Shown here: in pieces, positions 44,722-53,911 of the stretch
How the letters are laid out: each line of letters opens with the position of its first letter
Numbering within the stretch: the stretch's first letter is position 1
Origin: an uncultured Eubacterium sp.
GTDB lineage: Bacteria; Bacillota; Clostridia; Peptostreptococcales; Anaerovoracaceae
Direction of reading: 5' to 3'
Assembly: GCA_900543485.1 (NCBI GenBank)
Contig: UQRM01000004.1
Location: forward strand, 46,426 to 110,425
Length of the DNA stretch: 64,000 bases
The notes under the pieces: generated by a model
Database searches by the model: none
Seen by the model: only the letters and a program-made list of their open reading frames with translations
What the model was told of the DNA's origin: nothing
Translations under genes and position numbers: made by a program

Positions 44722-45618
44722 ATGATCAGAGGAGTTGACAGGGAAGTCGTGAAGGCGGAAGCAAAGAAATATGCTATCGTTTGCGTAAGCGCGTTTCTTT
44801 TCGCGGTCAGCGTGAATATGTTCATAGTACCTCTGGGGCTTTACAGCTCCGGAGTGCTGGGGATATCCCAGGTGACAAGAAGCGTGCTCATATCGCTCTT
44901 TGGAAGCTCGCTGCCGCACCATATAGATATAGCGGGAATGATAAATTTCATCGTGAATATACCTCTTTTCATCATGGCGTTCAGGACCATATCGAAGAAT
45001 TTTTTCTTCAAGACCCTGCTTTCGGTGGCGGCTCAGACAGTGTTCATGACGTTGATATATATCCCCGCAAAGCCGCTTTTGGACGATGTTCTGGCTAATT
45101 GCCTCATAGGCGGCCTTCTGGGCGGGGTGTCCATGGGTATGACGCTCAGAGCTTCAGGCTGTGGAGGGGGCCTTGACATACTTGGAGTGTATTTTACAAA
45201 GAGATTTGAAAATTTTTCAGTCGGCAAATTGAGTCTCATGGTAAACGCGGGACTTTATTTCATATGCGCCATACTCTTCGATATCCCTACGGCGATATAT
45301 TCCATCATCTATACAGCCTGTCTTACGCTGGCTATAGACAGGACTCACACTCAGAACATAAATGTGACGTGTCTGATTTTTTCCAAGAAGCACAATCTGC
45401 GCATACAGGATGAGATAATGGAAAAGCTGCATCGGGGAATAACCCACTGGCACGGATACGGGGGATATACGGACGAGGCTACCGACGTCATGGCGGTGGT
45501 GGTGAGCAAGTACGAGATAAACCGGGTGAAACAGATAGTCAGAAAAAACGATCCGAACGCTTTCGTCATCTTCTTCCAGGGGACTCATGTGAGCGGACAT
45601 TTCGTGAAAAGGCTGTGA
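44722..45618 (+). CDS. YitT-family membrane protein
   Basis: 298 aa. Five or six N-terminal helices (FLFAVSVNMFIVPLGLYSSGVLGISQ, GGVSMGMTLRASGCGGGLDILG) and a C-terminal DUF2179 domain (HWHGYGGYTDEATDVMAVVVSKYEINRVKQIV). The function of the family is not established. RBS GGGAGGACGG. Confidence 0.9.
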   Translation: MIRGVDREVVKAEAKKYAIVCVSAFLFAVSVNMFIVPLGLYSSGVLGISQVTRSVLISLFGSSLPHHIDIAGMINFIVNIPLFIMAFRTISKNFFFKTLLSVAAQTVFMTLIYIPAKPLLDDVLANCLIGGLLGGVSMGMTLRASGCGGGLDILGVYFTKRFENFSVGKLSLMVNAGLYFICAILFDIPTAIYSIIYTACLTLAIDRTHTQNINVTCLIFSKKHNLRIQDEIMEKLHRGITHWHGYGGYTDEATDVMAVVVSKYEINRVKQIVRKNDPNAFVIFFQGTHVSGHFVKRL

Positions 45619-45697
45619 CGCGGCGGAAAAAGTCATTTATACCCAATGTTTAGAGAGTAATATACTTTACTTTTATAGGCAAAGGAGGTATAATAAT

Positions 45698-45739
45698 ATG
45701 AACTATGTGTTTATAATCGAGGAGGATATATATTCATGA
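45698..45739 (+). CDS. Possible 13-residue leader peptide coupled to tig
   Basis: ATG 45698 follows the strong site AAAGGAGGT and encodes MNYVFIIEEDIYS. Its TGA overlaps the tig ATG (ATGA at 45736-45739), and the ribosome site of tig (GAGGAGG) lies inside it. The arrangement looks like a translated leader that couples to trigger factor synthesis. No known homologue; only position and signals support it. Confidence 0.45.
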   Translation: MNYVFIIEEDIYS

Positions 45740-47019
45740 AATCAACATTAATCTCAAAAGAAAACAACGATGCGAAGTTCACAATGGAGTTTACGCCGGA
45801 GGAATTCGAAAACGCGATAATAAATGTTTACAAAGCACAGAAGGACAGGTTCAGCGTAGATGGTTTCAGGAAGGGCAAGGCGCCTAGGAGCATCATAGAG
45901 AAGAAGTACGGAGAAGGAGTGTTCTTCGAGGACGCCATCAACAATCTTTTCTCTGCAAATTATCCGTCGGCTCTCGATGAACTGGAGCTCAACGTGATAG
46001 ACAGCCCTAGGGCGGAATTCAGCCAGATAAAGAAGGGCGAAGGCTTTACGGTGACCATAACCGTGGAATGCTATCCTGAGATCGAGGTAAAGGATTACAA
46101 GGGAGTGGAGATCGAAGCGGTGAGCTCTGAAGTGACCGACGAGGACGTGGAAAACGAGCTGAAGGCCAGAGCCAGGAGAAATTCCAGGATGGTGACAGTA
46201 GACAGACCGGCGAAAGAAGGCGATACAGTCCTCATCGATTACGAGGGTTGGGTAGGCGACCAGCAGTTCGAAGGCGGTACAGCTGAAAGACAGCCTCTTA
46301 AGCTGGGTTCAGGCACTTTTATCCCGGGATTCGAGGAGCAGCTGATAGGCGTAAGTACAGGCGAGGATAAGGACGTGAAGGTAACGTTCCCTGAGGATTA
46401 TCATGCCGAGGATCTGGCAGGCAAGGAAGCCGTGTTCAAGTGCAAGGTACATGAAGTTAAGGAGGAAGAGGTCCCTGAGATCAACGACGAGTTCGTGAAA
46501 GATGTCAGCGAGTTCGACACCCTCGACGAGTATAAGGCGGATATAAGGAAAGAACTGGAAAAGTCCAAGGCGTCCAGAGCTGAGAACGCCATGAAGAACA
46601 AAGTCATCGAGAAGGTTTTCGAAGCTAACGACATAGACGTCCCTGACGTGATGGTGGAAAGCGAGATCGACAATATGATCTCCGAATTCGACCAGCAGCT
46701 GCGTTCCCAGGGTCTGGATCTGAACACTTATATGCAGTATCTCGGGAAAGACCCTAAGGAGATGCGAGACGAACTGAAGGATGAGGCGTTCAAGAAGACC
46801 AAGACCAGGATGATCGTCAGCGCCGTGGCGGAGCAGGAGGATTTCCAGGTGACGGAAGAAGAGGTCAATGCAGAGCTGGAGAGAATGGCTAAGCAGTACG
46901 GTCTTGAGGCCGATAAGCTGAGGGAGATCATAGGAGAAGCTAACCTCAGCATGATCGAAGGCGACATCAAAGTGAGAAAGGCTGTCGACATGATGTACGA
47001 CAGCGCTGTGAAGAAATAG
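45736..47019 (+). CDS. tig: Trigger factor
   Basis: 427 aa. Ribosome-bound chaperone and prolyl isomerase. The ribosome-binding signature GFRKGKAPRSIIEKKYG is near residue 43, an FKBP-type domain spans about 155-245 (GDTVLIDYEGWVG ... GSGTFIPGFEEQL) and the helical C-terminal chaperone region follows. First of the conserved tig-clpP-clpX-lon-engB series. Confidence 0.97.
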   Translation: MKSTLISKENNDAKFTMEFTPEEFENAIINVYKAQKDRFSVDGFRKGKAPRSIIEKKYGEGVFFEDAINNLFSANYPSALDELELNVIDSPRAEFSQIKKGEGFTVTITVECYPEIEVKDYKGVEIEAVSSEVTDEDVENELKARARRNSRMVTVDRPAKEGDTVLIDYEGWVGDQQFEGGTAERQPLKLGSGTFIPGFEEQLIGVSTGEDKDVKVTFPEDYHAEDLAGKEAVFKCKVHEVKEEEVPEINDEFVKDVSEFDTLDEYKADIRKELEKSKASRAENAMKNKVIEKVFEANDIDVPDVMVESEIDNMISEFDQQLRSQGLDLNTYMQYLGKDPKEMRDELKDEAFKKTKTRMIVSAVAEQEDFQVTEEEVNAELERMAKQYGLEADKLREIIGEANLSMIEGDIKVRKAVDMMYDSAVKK

Positions 47020-47043
47020 ACTTGAAACAAGGAGGTCCGGATT

Positions 47044-47625
47044 ATGGCATTAGTACCATATGTTATTGAGCAGACGAGCAGGGGAGAGCGATCCTACGAT
47101 ATATATTCCAGGCTTTTGAAAGACAGGATAATCTTTCTGGGAGAGGCGATAGATGATCACATCGCCAGTCTGGTGGTGGCTCAGCTGCTGTTTCTGGAAG
47201 CGGAAGATCCGGATAAGGATATAAACATATATATCAACAGTCCCGGCGGTTCTGTGACCGCCGGAATGGCTATATACGACACTATGCAGTATGTCAAGCC
47301 CCAGATTTCCACCATATGCGTGGGGATGGCGGCCAGTATGGGAGCTTTTCTGCTTTCGTCAGGCGCTAAGGGAAAGCGTTTCGCGCTGCCTAACGCCGAG
47401 ATAATGATCCATCAGCCGCTGGGAGGAGTCCAGGGACAGGCTGAGGACATAAAGATACATGCGGAGTGGATCCTGAAGACAAGAGAAAAGCTCAACAGGA
47501 TACTCAGTGAAAATACCGGCCAGCCTCTCGGCATCATAGCCAGGGATACCGACAGAGATAATTTCATGTCGGCAGATGAGGCGATGAGATATGGTCTCAT
47601 CGATAAGGTAATAAAAGACAGATAG
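47044..47625 (+). CDS. clpP: ATP-dependent Clp protease proteolytic subunit
   Basis: 193 aa. Serine protease with Ser in [14 protein letters not shown] (near 98), His in MIHQPLGG (near 123) and Asp in RDTDRDNFM (near 172). RBS AAGGAGG. Forms the barrel used with ClpX next door. Confidence 0.98.
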   Translation: MALVPYVIEQTSRGERSYDIYSRLLKDRIIFLGEAIDDHIASLVVAQLLFLEAEDPDKDINIYINSPGGSVTAGMAIYDTMQYVKPQISTICVGMAASMGAFLLSSGAKGKRFALPNAEIMIHQPLGGVQGQAEDIKIHAEWILKTREKLNRILSENTGQPLGIIARDTDRDNFMSADEAMRYGLIDKVIKDR

Positions 47626-47642
47626 ACAGGGGTGGATAATCA

Positions 47643-48932
47643 ATGAGCAAATACGACGAGAACAATGAATTGAGGTGTTCTTTCTGCGGAAAGCCTCAAA
47701 GTCAGGTGAAGAGATTGATCAGCGGATCAGGGGTTTACATCTGCAACGAATGTATAGAGCTTTGCCAGGAAATACTGGCTGCGGAAGACAAGCGGTATGC
47801 AGGCGAAGGCGGTCAGCTGGCGGAAAGTCCTGAAAGGCTGCCTAAGCCGAAGGAAATATACGACATATTGTCGGAATATGTGATAGGTCAGGAGGACGCC
47901 AAAAAGGCCCTTTCAGTGGCTGTCTACAATCACTACAAGAGGATAAACTATGTAGCGGCGGCCGACGATGACGTAGAGATACAGAAGAGCAATATCATAA
48001 TGGTGGGGCCTACAGGCTCGGGGAAGACGCTGCTGGCTCAGACACTGGCAAAGATACTCAATGTGCCCTTTGCTATCGCTGACGCGACAGCCCTCACGGA
48101 AGCCGGGTATGTGGGAGAAGATGTGGAAAACATACTTCTCAAGCTTATTCAGGCTGCTGATTATGATATAGATAAGGCCCAGAGAGGCATAATATATGTG
48201 GACGAGATAGATAAGATATCGAGAAAATCGGAAAATCCGTCCATCACCAGAGATGTCAGTGGAGAAGGCGTACAGCAGGCTTTACTGAAGATACTGGAGG
48301 GTACGGTGGCCAATGTTCCTCCGCAGGGCGGCAGGAAGCATCCTCATCAGGATTTTCTCCAGTTCGATACCACCAATGTGCTGTTCATCTGTGGAGGCGC
48401 TTTCGATGGCCTGGATAAGGTGATACAGAACAGGATAGGAGAGAAGACCATAGGCTTCAATTCCAATATCGAGGCGGATAAAGTAAAGCAGGCGGATCTG
48501 CTGAAGCACATACAGCCGGAGGATCTTCTCAAATATGGGCTCATTCCTGAATTCATAGGAAGGCTGCCGGTGCTGGTGACTCTCGAAGAGCTTTCCAAGG
48601 AAGCGCTGGTGGAGATAATCACGGAACCTAAGAACGCTCTCATCAAGCAGTATAACAAGCTGTTTTCCATGGACGGAGTCGAGCTGGAGGTGAGGGACGA
48701 CGCGGTGGAGGCCATCGCGGAAAAGGCTCTTGAAAGAAAGACGGGAGCCAGAGGCCTGAGAGGCATCATGGAGAAGATCATGAACAATATAATGTACGAA
48801 CTGCCGTCAAGAGACGATGTCAGCAAGTGCATAATAACCAGGGAGACCGTGGAAGCGGAGAAGGATCCCGAACTTGTGCTGGCCGAGCCTAAGCGCGCTA
48901 AAGCAAATAAAGCTACGGCAGAAACGGCGTAA
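47643..48932 (+). CDS. clpX: ATP-dependent Clp protease ATP-binding subunit
   Basis: 429 aa. The zinc-binding N-terminus ([19 protein letters not shown] ... CNECIELC), Walker A GPTGSGKT near residue 122, Walker [11 protein letters not shown] and sensor-2 [12 protein letters not shown] are all present. Unfolds tagged proteins for ClpP. Confidence 0.98.
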   Translation: MSKYDENNELRCSFCGKPQSQVKRLISGSGVYICNECIELCQEILAAEDKRYAGEGGQLAESPERLPKPKEIYDILSEYVIGQEDAKKALSVAVYNHYKRINYVAAADDDVEIQKSNIIMVGPTGSGKTLLAQTLAKILNVPFAIADATALTEAGYVGEDVENILLKLIQAADYDIDKAQRGIIYVDEIDKISRKSENPSITRDVSGEGVQQALLKILEGTVANVPPQGGRKHPHQDFLQFDTTNVLFICGGAFDGLDKVIQNRIGEKTIGFNSNIEADKVKQADLLKHIQPEDLLKYGLIPEFIGRLPVLVTLEELSKEALVEIITEPKNALIKQYNKLFSMDGVELEVRDDAVEAIAEKALERKTGARGLRGIMEKIMNNIMYELPSRDDVSKCIITRETVEAEKDPELVLAEPKRAKANKATAETA

Positions 48933-48941
48933 CAGATATGG

Positions 48942-48968
48942 GCGGCTTTTTAAGTCGCCTTTTGCATA
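48942..48968 (+). terminator. Weak terminator after clpX
   Basis: GGCGGC/GTCGCC stem followed by TTTT; may allow read-through into lon. Confidence 0.5.
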
Positions 48969-48999
48969 AAAAGTAAAAGAAAGACGGAGGTCATATGAT

Positions 49000-51450
49000 A
49001 TGGATGACAATAAACGATCTGTTGACATAGATAACAACAAAGACGAAGAACGAATGGAAAATGATTTTTTAGACGATGAAATGATGGAGCTGCCGATGAT
49101 ACCGCTGCGGGGGTTATCGGTATTCCCGAACATGGTGCTCCATTTTGACATAGGGCGGGAGAAGTCTATCAACGCGCTGGAAAAGGCTATGGTGATGAAC
49201 CAGCATATATTCCTGGCGTCTCAGAAGGACGATAATACGGATCTGCCTACCCCTGATGATTTCTATCACATAGGGACCGTGGGAAAGATAAAGCAGATGC
49301 TCAAGCTGCCGGGCGATTCCATCAGGGTGCTGGTGGAAGGCGTATGCAGAGGCGAGATAGAAGAGGTGATGTTCGAGGTCCCTTACTTCAAGTGCAGGAT
49401 AAGAAAGATAGAGGAGCCCGTATATCCGGCTGACGATGCCGAAGCCGAGGCTCTGATGAGGACTGTACTCTCCAATTTTGACGAGTATATCAATATCAAC
49501 AGGAATCTGGCTCCGGAGATATTCGCCACGGTTGTGACCATAGAAGATCCGGGCAGGATGGCTGACATGATCGCATCTCATTTGGAGATAAAGCTGGAAG
49601 ACAAACAGATCCTGCTGGAGACCCTTGACCCCAAGGAGAGGCTGGAGAAGCTCAATTCCATATTGACCAAGGAAATAGAGATACTCAACATCGAACAGGA
49701 TATTTCCAGCAAGGTCAAGTCTCAGATAAACAAGAATCAGCGTGAGTACTATCTGCGTGAACAGATGAGGGCTATCCAGGAAGAGCTGGGCGTAGCGGAA
49801 GACGTAGAAGACGAGGTGGCCGGCTTCATGGAAAAGCTGGATTCTCTTGAGCTGGAGGAGAAGACCAGGGACAAGGTGGAAAAGGAGATAAACAGGTTCT
49901 CCAAGATGCAGCCATCCTCGGCTGAAGCTAACGTAAGCAGGAATTACATCGAGACTATTTTATCGCTGCCGTGGAACACGGAAAGTGAAGACAATATAGA
50001 TCTGAACAAGGCTGAAGAGATCCTCAACGAGGACCATTACGGCCTGGACAAGGTAAAGGAGCGAGTGCTTGAATATCTGGCCGTGATGCAGCTTTCCAGA
50101 GGACTCAAAGGCCCTATACTCTGTCTGGTGGGACCTCCGGGAGTAGGTAAGACATCCATCGCCAGAAGTATCGCCAGATCCATAGGAAGGGAATTCGTCA
50201 GGATGTCCCTGGGCGGGGTGAGAGACGAGGCCGAGATAAGAGGTCACAGGAGGACCTATATCGGAGCTATCCCGGGAAGGATAATCAACGCTATCAAGGA
50301 TAGCGGGACCAAGAACCCTGTATTCCTCTTCGACGAAGTGGATAAGATAGGTGCCGACTATAAAGGCGACCCCGCGTCGGCGCTGCTGGAAGTGCTGGAT
50401 CCTGAACAGAACAAGGACTTCACCGATCACTATCTGGAAGTGCCTTTCGATCTGTCAAAGGTGATGTTCATAACCACTGCCAACACTACCAGTACCATAC
50501 CGAGGCCGCTGCTGGACAGGATGGAAGTCATCGAGGTCAGCGGATATACTGAGGAAGACAAGCTGAACATCGCGGAAAGGTATCTGGTGCCTAAGCAGGT
50601 GAAGGAAAATGGCCTCACCAGCAGGAACATCTCCTTCACGGAGAAGGGACTGAGGACCATAATAAATTATTATACGCGGGAATCGGGTGTGAGAAACCTG
50701 GAACGTGAGATCGGCAACCTTTGCAGGAAGGTAGCTAAAAATGTGGTCTGCGGAGAGACGAAGAAGGTCAGCATCACCGGTAAGAAAGTGGAGGAGATGC
50801 TGGGTAAGAAGAGATTCAGGTTTGATATCATAAAGGGTGAGAAGGAAGTTGGCGTGACCACCGGACTGGCATGGACTGTAGTAGGCGGAGATACTCTCTT
50901 CATAGAGACTACAGCGGTTCCCGGCAGCGGGAAGCTGGTGCTGACAGGCCAGATGGGAGATGTGATGCAGGAGTCAGCCAAAGCAGGAGTCAGCTATATA
51001 AGATCGGTAAGCAGGAAGCTGAAGATAGATGAAGACTTTTACAAGAAGTATGACTTGCATATACACATTCCTGAAGGGGCTATCCCAAAAGACGGTCCGT
51101 CAGCCGGCGTGACCATGTGCACCGCCATAATTTCCACACTTACAGGTATACCGGCAAGAAAGGATATCGCAATGACCGGTGAGATCACGCTGCGAGGCAA
51201 GGTGCTCCCGGTGGGAGGGATCAGGGAAAAGGTGATGGCCGCTCATAGGGCAGGCATCAGAAAGGTACTGCTCCCTAAGGACAACGATGTGGATATACAG
51301 GATATACCTGAGGTGGTACGAAACGATATGGAATTCGTGCTGCTGAGAAATGTAGACGATGCTCTCAGGGAAGTACTGGTGAAGGATTCCGGGAAACCTT
51401 CGAAGCGAAATGTGAAAAAGGATACAGCCAATGATGATAAAAAAAGCTGA
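49000..51450 (+). CDS. lon: ATP-dependent protease Lon
   Basis: 816 aa, a usual length. N-terminal substrate domain ([22 protein letters not shown]), Walker [10 protein letters not shown] near residue 380, and the C-terminal protease with catalytic Ser in [11 protein letters not shown] and Lys in [14 protein letters not shown] 49000 follows CGGAGG by nine bases; another ATG five bases earlier is out of frame. Confidence 0.98.
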   Translation: MDDNKRSVDIDNNKDEERMENDFLDDEMMELPMIPLRGLSVFPNMVLHFDIGREKSINALEKAMVMNQHIFLASQKDDNTDLPTPDDFYHIGTVGKIKQMLKLPGDSIRVLVEGVCRGEIEEVMFEVPYFKCRIRKIEEPVYPADDAEAEALMRTVLSNFDEYININRNLAPEIFATVVTIEDPGRMADMIASHLEIKLEDKQILLETLDPKERLEKLNSILTKEIEILNIEQDISSKVKSQINKNQREYYLREQMRAIQEELGVAEDVEDEVAGFMEKLDSLELEEKTRDKVEKEINRFSKMQPSSAEANVSRNYIETILSLPWNTESEDNIDLNKAEEILNEDHYGLDKVKERVLEYLAVMQLSRGLKGPILCLVGPPGVGKTSIARSIARSIGREFVRMSLGGVRDEAEIRGHRRTYIGAIPGRIINAIKDSGTKNPVFLFDEVDKIGADYKGDPASALLEVLDPEQNKDFTDHYLEVPFDLSKVMFITTANTTSTIPRPLLDRMEVIEVSGYTEEDKLNIAERYLVPKQVKENGLTSRNISFTEKGLRTIINYYTRESGVRNLEREIGNLCRKVAKNVVCGETKKVSITGKKVEEMLGKKRFRFDIIKGEKEVGVTTGLAWTVVGGDTLFIETTAVPGSGKLVLTGQMGDVMQESAKAGVSYIRSVSRKLKIDEDFYKKYDLHIHIPEGAIPKDGPSAGVTMCTAIISTLTGIPARKDIAMTGEITLRGKVLPVGGIREKVMAAHRAGIRKVLLPKDNDVDIQDIPEVVRNDMEFVLLRNVDDALREVLVKDSGKPSKRNVKKDTANDDKKS

Positions 51451-52018
51451 GATAGAAGCGGTGGCTGTGAAGCCATCTCAATATCCTCAGGGAGATATGA
51501 AGGAGATAGCATTTGCCGGACGTTCCAATGTCGGCAAATCATCTCTTCTCAATTTGCTGACCGGACGCCGGAACCTGGCCAGAGTCAGCGGGAGCCCGGG
51601 GAAGACCAGGACTATAAACTTCTATCGGATAAACGATGGATTCAGGATCGTGGATCTGCCCGGGTATGGCTATGCAAAGGTGTCGAGGTCGGTCTCTGAA
51701 AGCTGGGGCGATATGATGGAGACCTATCTTGAGAAGCGTGGTAATCTGGCCTGTGTCATCCAGCTGGTGGATATCAGGCACGCCCCTTCCAGACAGGATG
51801 TGGAGATGCAGGCGTATCTGCGGCATTACGGGCTGAACGGACCTGTGGTGGCTACCAAGGCTGATAAGATCTCCGTCAATCAGCGGGCGAAGCAGATAAA
51901 GCTCATAAGACAGACGCTGGGTCTGGAGCCGGATACGGTGGTGATACCAGTGTCTTCATTGAAAAAAACAGGCCATGAAGCGCTTCTTGAGGAGATGGAA
52001 AGGATATTGAAAGGATAG
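51431..52018 (+). CDS. engB: Ribosome biogenesis GTP-binding protein (YsxC/EngB)
   Basis: 195 aa. G1 GRSNVGKSSL near residue 29, G3 DLPGYGYA, G4 TKADK. Needed for 50S subunit assembly. It overlaps the end of lon by 20 bases. Confidence 0.96.
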   Translation: MMIKKAEIEAVAVKPSQYPQGDMKEIAFAGRSNVGKSSLLNLLTGRRNLARVSGSPGKTRTINFYRINDGFRIVDLPGYGYAKVSRSVSESWGDMMETYLEKRGNLACVIQLVDIRHAPSRQDVEMQAYLRHYGLNGPVVATKADKISVNQRAKQIKLIRQTLGLEPDTVVIPVSSLKKTGHEALLEEMERILKG

Positions 52019-52024
52019 CGACAG

Positions 52025-52366
52025 ATGCAGTATTTTGGACTCAGGGTGATCATCAAGAGGATCAAGGCCATCAAGTTCATGATGGCCGACAGATCTGTGC
52101 CCAAGAGGAAGAAAGCTCTCATCGTGTTCGGTATCATTTATCTGTTCCTGCCTATTGATCTGATACCGCCCATACTCTTTCCTATCGCCTGGGTAGATGA
52201 CCTGATAATCTGGCTGTGCATTCTCTGGTATCTGAGAAACGAGCTGGACAAGTATTGGATGGGAGGAAAGACAAAGGATTATTCAAAAAAATATCGGGGA
52301 AAGACTTTCGTCGACGACGTGGAATATGAAGTGAAGGAAGACGAAAAGAAAAAAAGAGGAGAATAA
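52025..52366 (+). CDS. DUF1232-containing small membrane protein
   Basis: 113 aa. One membrane region around FGIIYLFLPIDLIPPILFPIAWVDDLIIWLCIL, with the characteristic YLFxPxDLIPD-like motif, and a charged C-terminal tail rich in Lys and Glu. Role unknown. Seven bases after engB, in the same operon. Confidence 0.85.
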   Translation: MQYFGLRVIIKRIKAIKFMMADRSVPKRKKALIVFGIIYLFLPIDLIPPILFPIAWVDDLIIWLCILWYLRNELDKYWMGGKTKDYSKKYRGKTFVDDVEYEVKEDEKKKRGE

Positions 52367-52370
52367 GGGA

Positions 52371-52916
52371 ATGGCAAATGGAACCATCGGCAGCGTGATG
52401 ATAACTCAACAGCAGATAGAGGAGAGAGCAGCGGAGATAGCCAGGCAGATAGAGAAGGATTTTGAAGGTCAGCCGATATTGCTGGTAGGCATTCTCAAGG
52501 GTGCCGTCATGTGGATGGTCGATATGATGAAAAATATCCAGCTTGAGATGACTATCGACTTCATGGCGGTCAGCAGCTACGGTTCGTCCACCAGATCATC
52601 AGGTGTGGTCAAGATAGTGAAAGATCTGGATACGGGAATAGAGGGGCGGAACGTGATAATAGTCGAAGATATCGTCGATTCGGGAAGGACTCTCAGCTAT
52701 CTGAAGTGTTATCTCTTTAATAAAGGCGCGAAGGCAGTGAAGATATGCACGCTGCTGGACAAGCCCGAGGGAAGGACGGTCGATATAGACGCAGACTACA
52801 TAGGCTTTACGGTGGATGACAGATTTATCGTAGGCTACGGACTGGACTACGCCCAGAAGTACAGGAACCTTCCTTACATTACATATCTGGCAGAGAGCGA
52901 CAGAATGATGGACTGA
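52371..52916 (+). CDS. hpt: Hypoxanthine phosphoribosyltransferase
   Basis: 181 aa. PRPP motif VIIVEDIVDSGRT near residue 95; LLVGILKGAVMWMVDM and VDDRFIVGYGLDYAQKYRNLPYI are family segments. Purine salvage. AGAGGAG upstream; a downstream ATG at 52,398 is a possible alternative start. Confidence 0.96.
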   Translation: MANGTIGSVMITQQQIEERAAEIARQIEKDFEGQPILLVGILKGAVMWMVDMMKNIQLEMTIDFMAVSSYGSSTRSSGVVKIVKDLDTGIEGRNVIIVEDIVDSGRTLSYLKCYLFNKGAKAVKICTLLDKPEGRTVDIDADYIGFTVDDRFIVGYGLDYAQKYRNLPYITYLAESDRMMD

Positions 52917-52941
52917 CGAGATGATGGAATGATAGACGACA

Positions 52942-52985
52942 TGCCGGGGAATCGCGCTTTTGACGGTGATTTCCCGGCATTTTCC
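52942..52985 (+). terminator. Terminator after hpt
   Basis: TGCCGGG and CCCGGCA arms with an inner AATC/GATT pair, followed by TTTTCC. Confidence 0.75.
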
Positions 52986-53260
52986 ATTCATGCAATCATT
53001 GAAAAAGTGAATTTACAGTATTTGGGATTGGACTTATCCTTTTTAGGAGATATTTCGACATTTTCCGTATAAGGAGGTACCGGCATTTTGCGGATTTTTT
53101 CACTGAAATTGTACGGTGTCCACTGGTGTATAGCCAAAACAGTATAAATTCAGCGGGTTTTAGGGGGAAGAGAGGATGGATTTTTATACGGGAAAGCTGC
53201 GAAGTTCGCATTTGCAGTATAAATACCGTTGCTGAATATGGCAGATTATCCTTCCTTGCA
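52986..53260. other. Gene-free AT-rich stretch with short repeats
   Basis: No coding potential is apparent. CAGTAT occurs at 53016, 53140 and 53215, and GTATAAAT (from 53142) can pair with ATTTTTATAC near 53,180. There is one AAGGAGGT site without a convincing gene behind it. It might be another structured element; I see no unit as regular as at 2,781 or 27,693. Confidence 0.4.
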
Positions 53261-53263
53261 TAA

Positions 53264-53290
53264 GGAAAACCCTGTGTTCAGCACAGGGCT
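53264..53290 (-). terminator. Terminator after spoVT
   Basis: On the minus strand CCCTGTG, five-base loop, CACAGGG, then TTTTCC. Confidence 0.8.
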
Positions 53291-53361
53291 CCGTTAATGC
53301 TATTAACTGAATGACATTGGTATACCTCGAGGGCTTTGAGCCTGGGACTTACGCCGGGGAT

Positions 53362-53853
53362 TCAGCTTTCCATCTGTTTGGCCAGAAAGCCTGCTCCCAG
53401 CTCTGCTGTCTTTATCTCCAGATCGCTCAGATCTCTGCCTTCCGGTGGCAGCACTGTCACCGAGCCGATAGGATCTCCATTGGAAAGGATAGGGATCACC
53501 ACCCGGGAAGTGGTCTCATATTTGTCCTTGCTCTGTATTATATCGTCCAGGTCTGCGTCGATGGCCTTGTTTATATAGTCCTTCTGCTTGAGACCTGAAA
53601 CGGCGACAAAGCGATCCGTGTCGGAGACCAGGACCGGCAGTCCCAGGATGGAAGAGGCTGATTCGGCAAAGCCTTCCGCGATTTGCCCCAGCTCGCTGAT
53701 AGGAGAGTATTTCTTCAGTATCACTTCTCCTGTGGTGCCGGTATATATCTCCAGCGGATCGCCTTCGCGTATCCTCAGTACTCTCCGTATTTCCTTGGGT
53801 ACCACCACCCGTCCCAGGTCGTCTATTCTCCTTACTATTCCGGTTGCTTTCAT
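53362..53853 (-). CDS. spoVT: Stage V sporulation protein T
   Basis: 163 aa, a little shorter than the Bacillus protein (about 178). The AbrB-type DNA-binding domain (MKATGIVRRIDDLGRVVVPKEIRRVLRIREGDPLEIY) is followed by a GAF-like sensor domain with VSDTDRFVAVSG and VIPILSNGDPIGSV. Controls forespore genes with sigma-G. RBS GGAGGAAG. This is the last gene of the clostridial part, and its upstream region runs into foreign sequence within about 60 bases. Confidence 0.95.
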   Translation of the reverse strand: MKATGIVRRIDDLGRVVVPKEIRRVLRIREGDPLEIYTGTTGEVILKKYSPISELGQIAEGFAESASSILGLPVLVSDTDRFVAVSGLKQKDYINKAIDADLDDIIQSKDKYETTSRVVIPILSNGDPIGSVTVLPPEGRDLSDLEIKTAELGAGFLAKQMES

Positions 53854-53911
53854 TATAACTTCCTCCGTCGTGTTTTTCGTTTTTTCTAAAAGTATTGTCT
53901 GTAAAAGCTGT
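53854..53911. other. Probable chimeric junction between clostridial and Bacteroides sequence
   Basis: Within 58 bases the sequence changes from the spoVT ribosome site (clostridial, with Shine-Dalgarno) to the stop codon of a Bacteroides-type GH97 gene. GC content, codon choice, translation signals and gene families all differ on the two sides, and no mobile element, tRNA or repeat marks the border. Confidence 0.75.
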
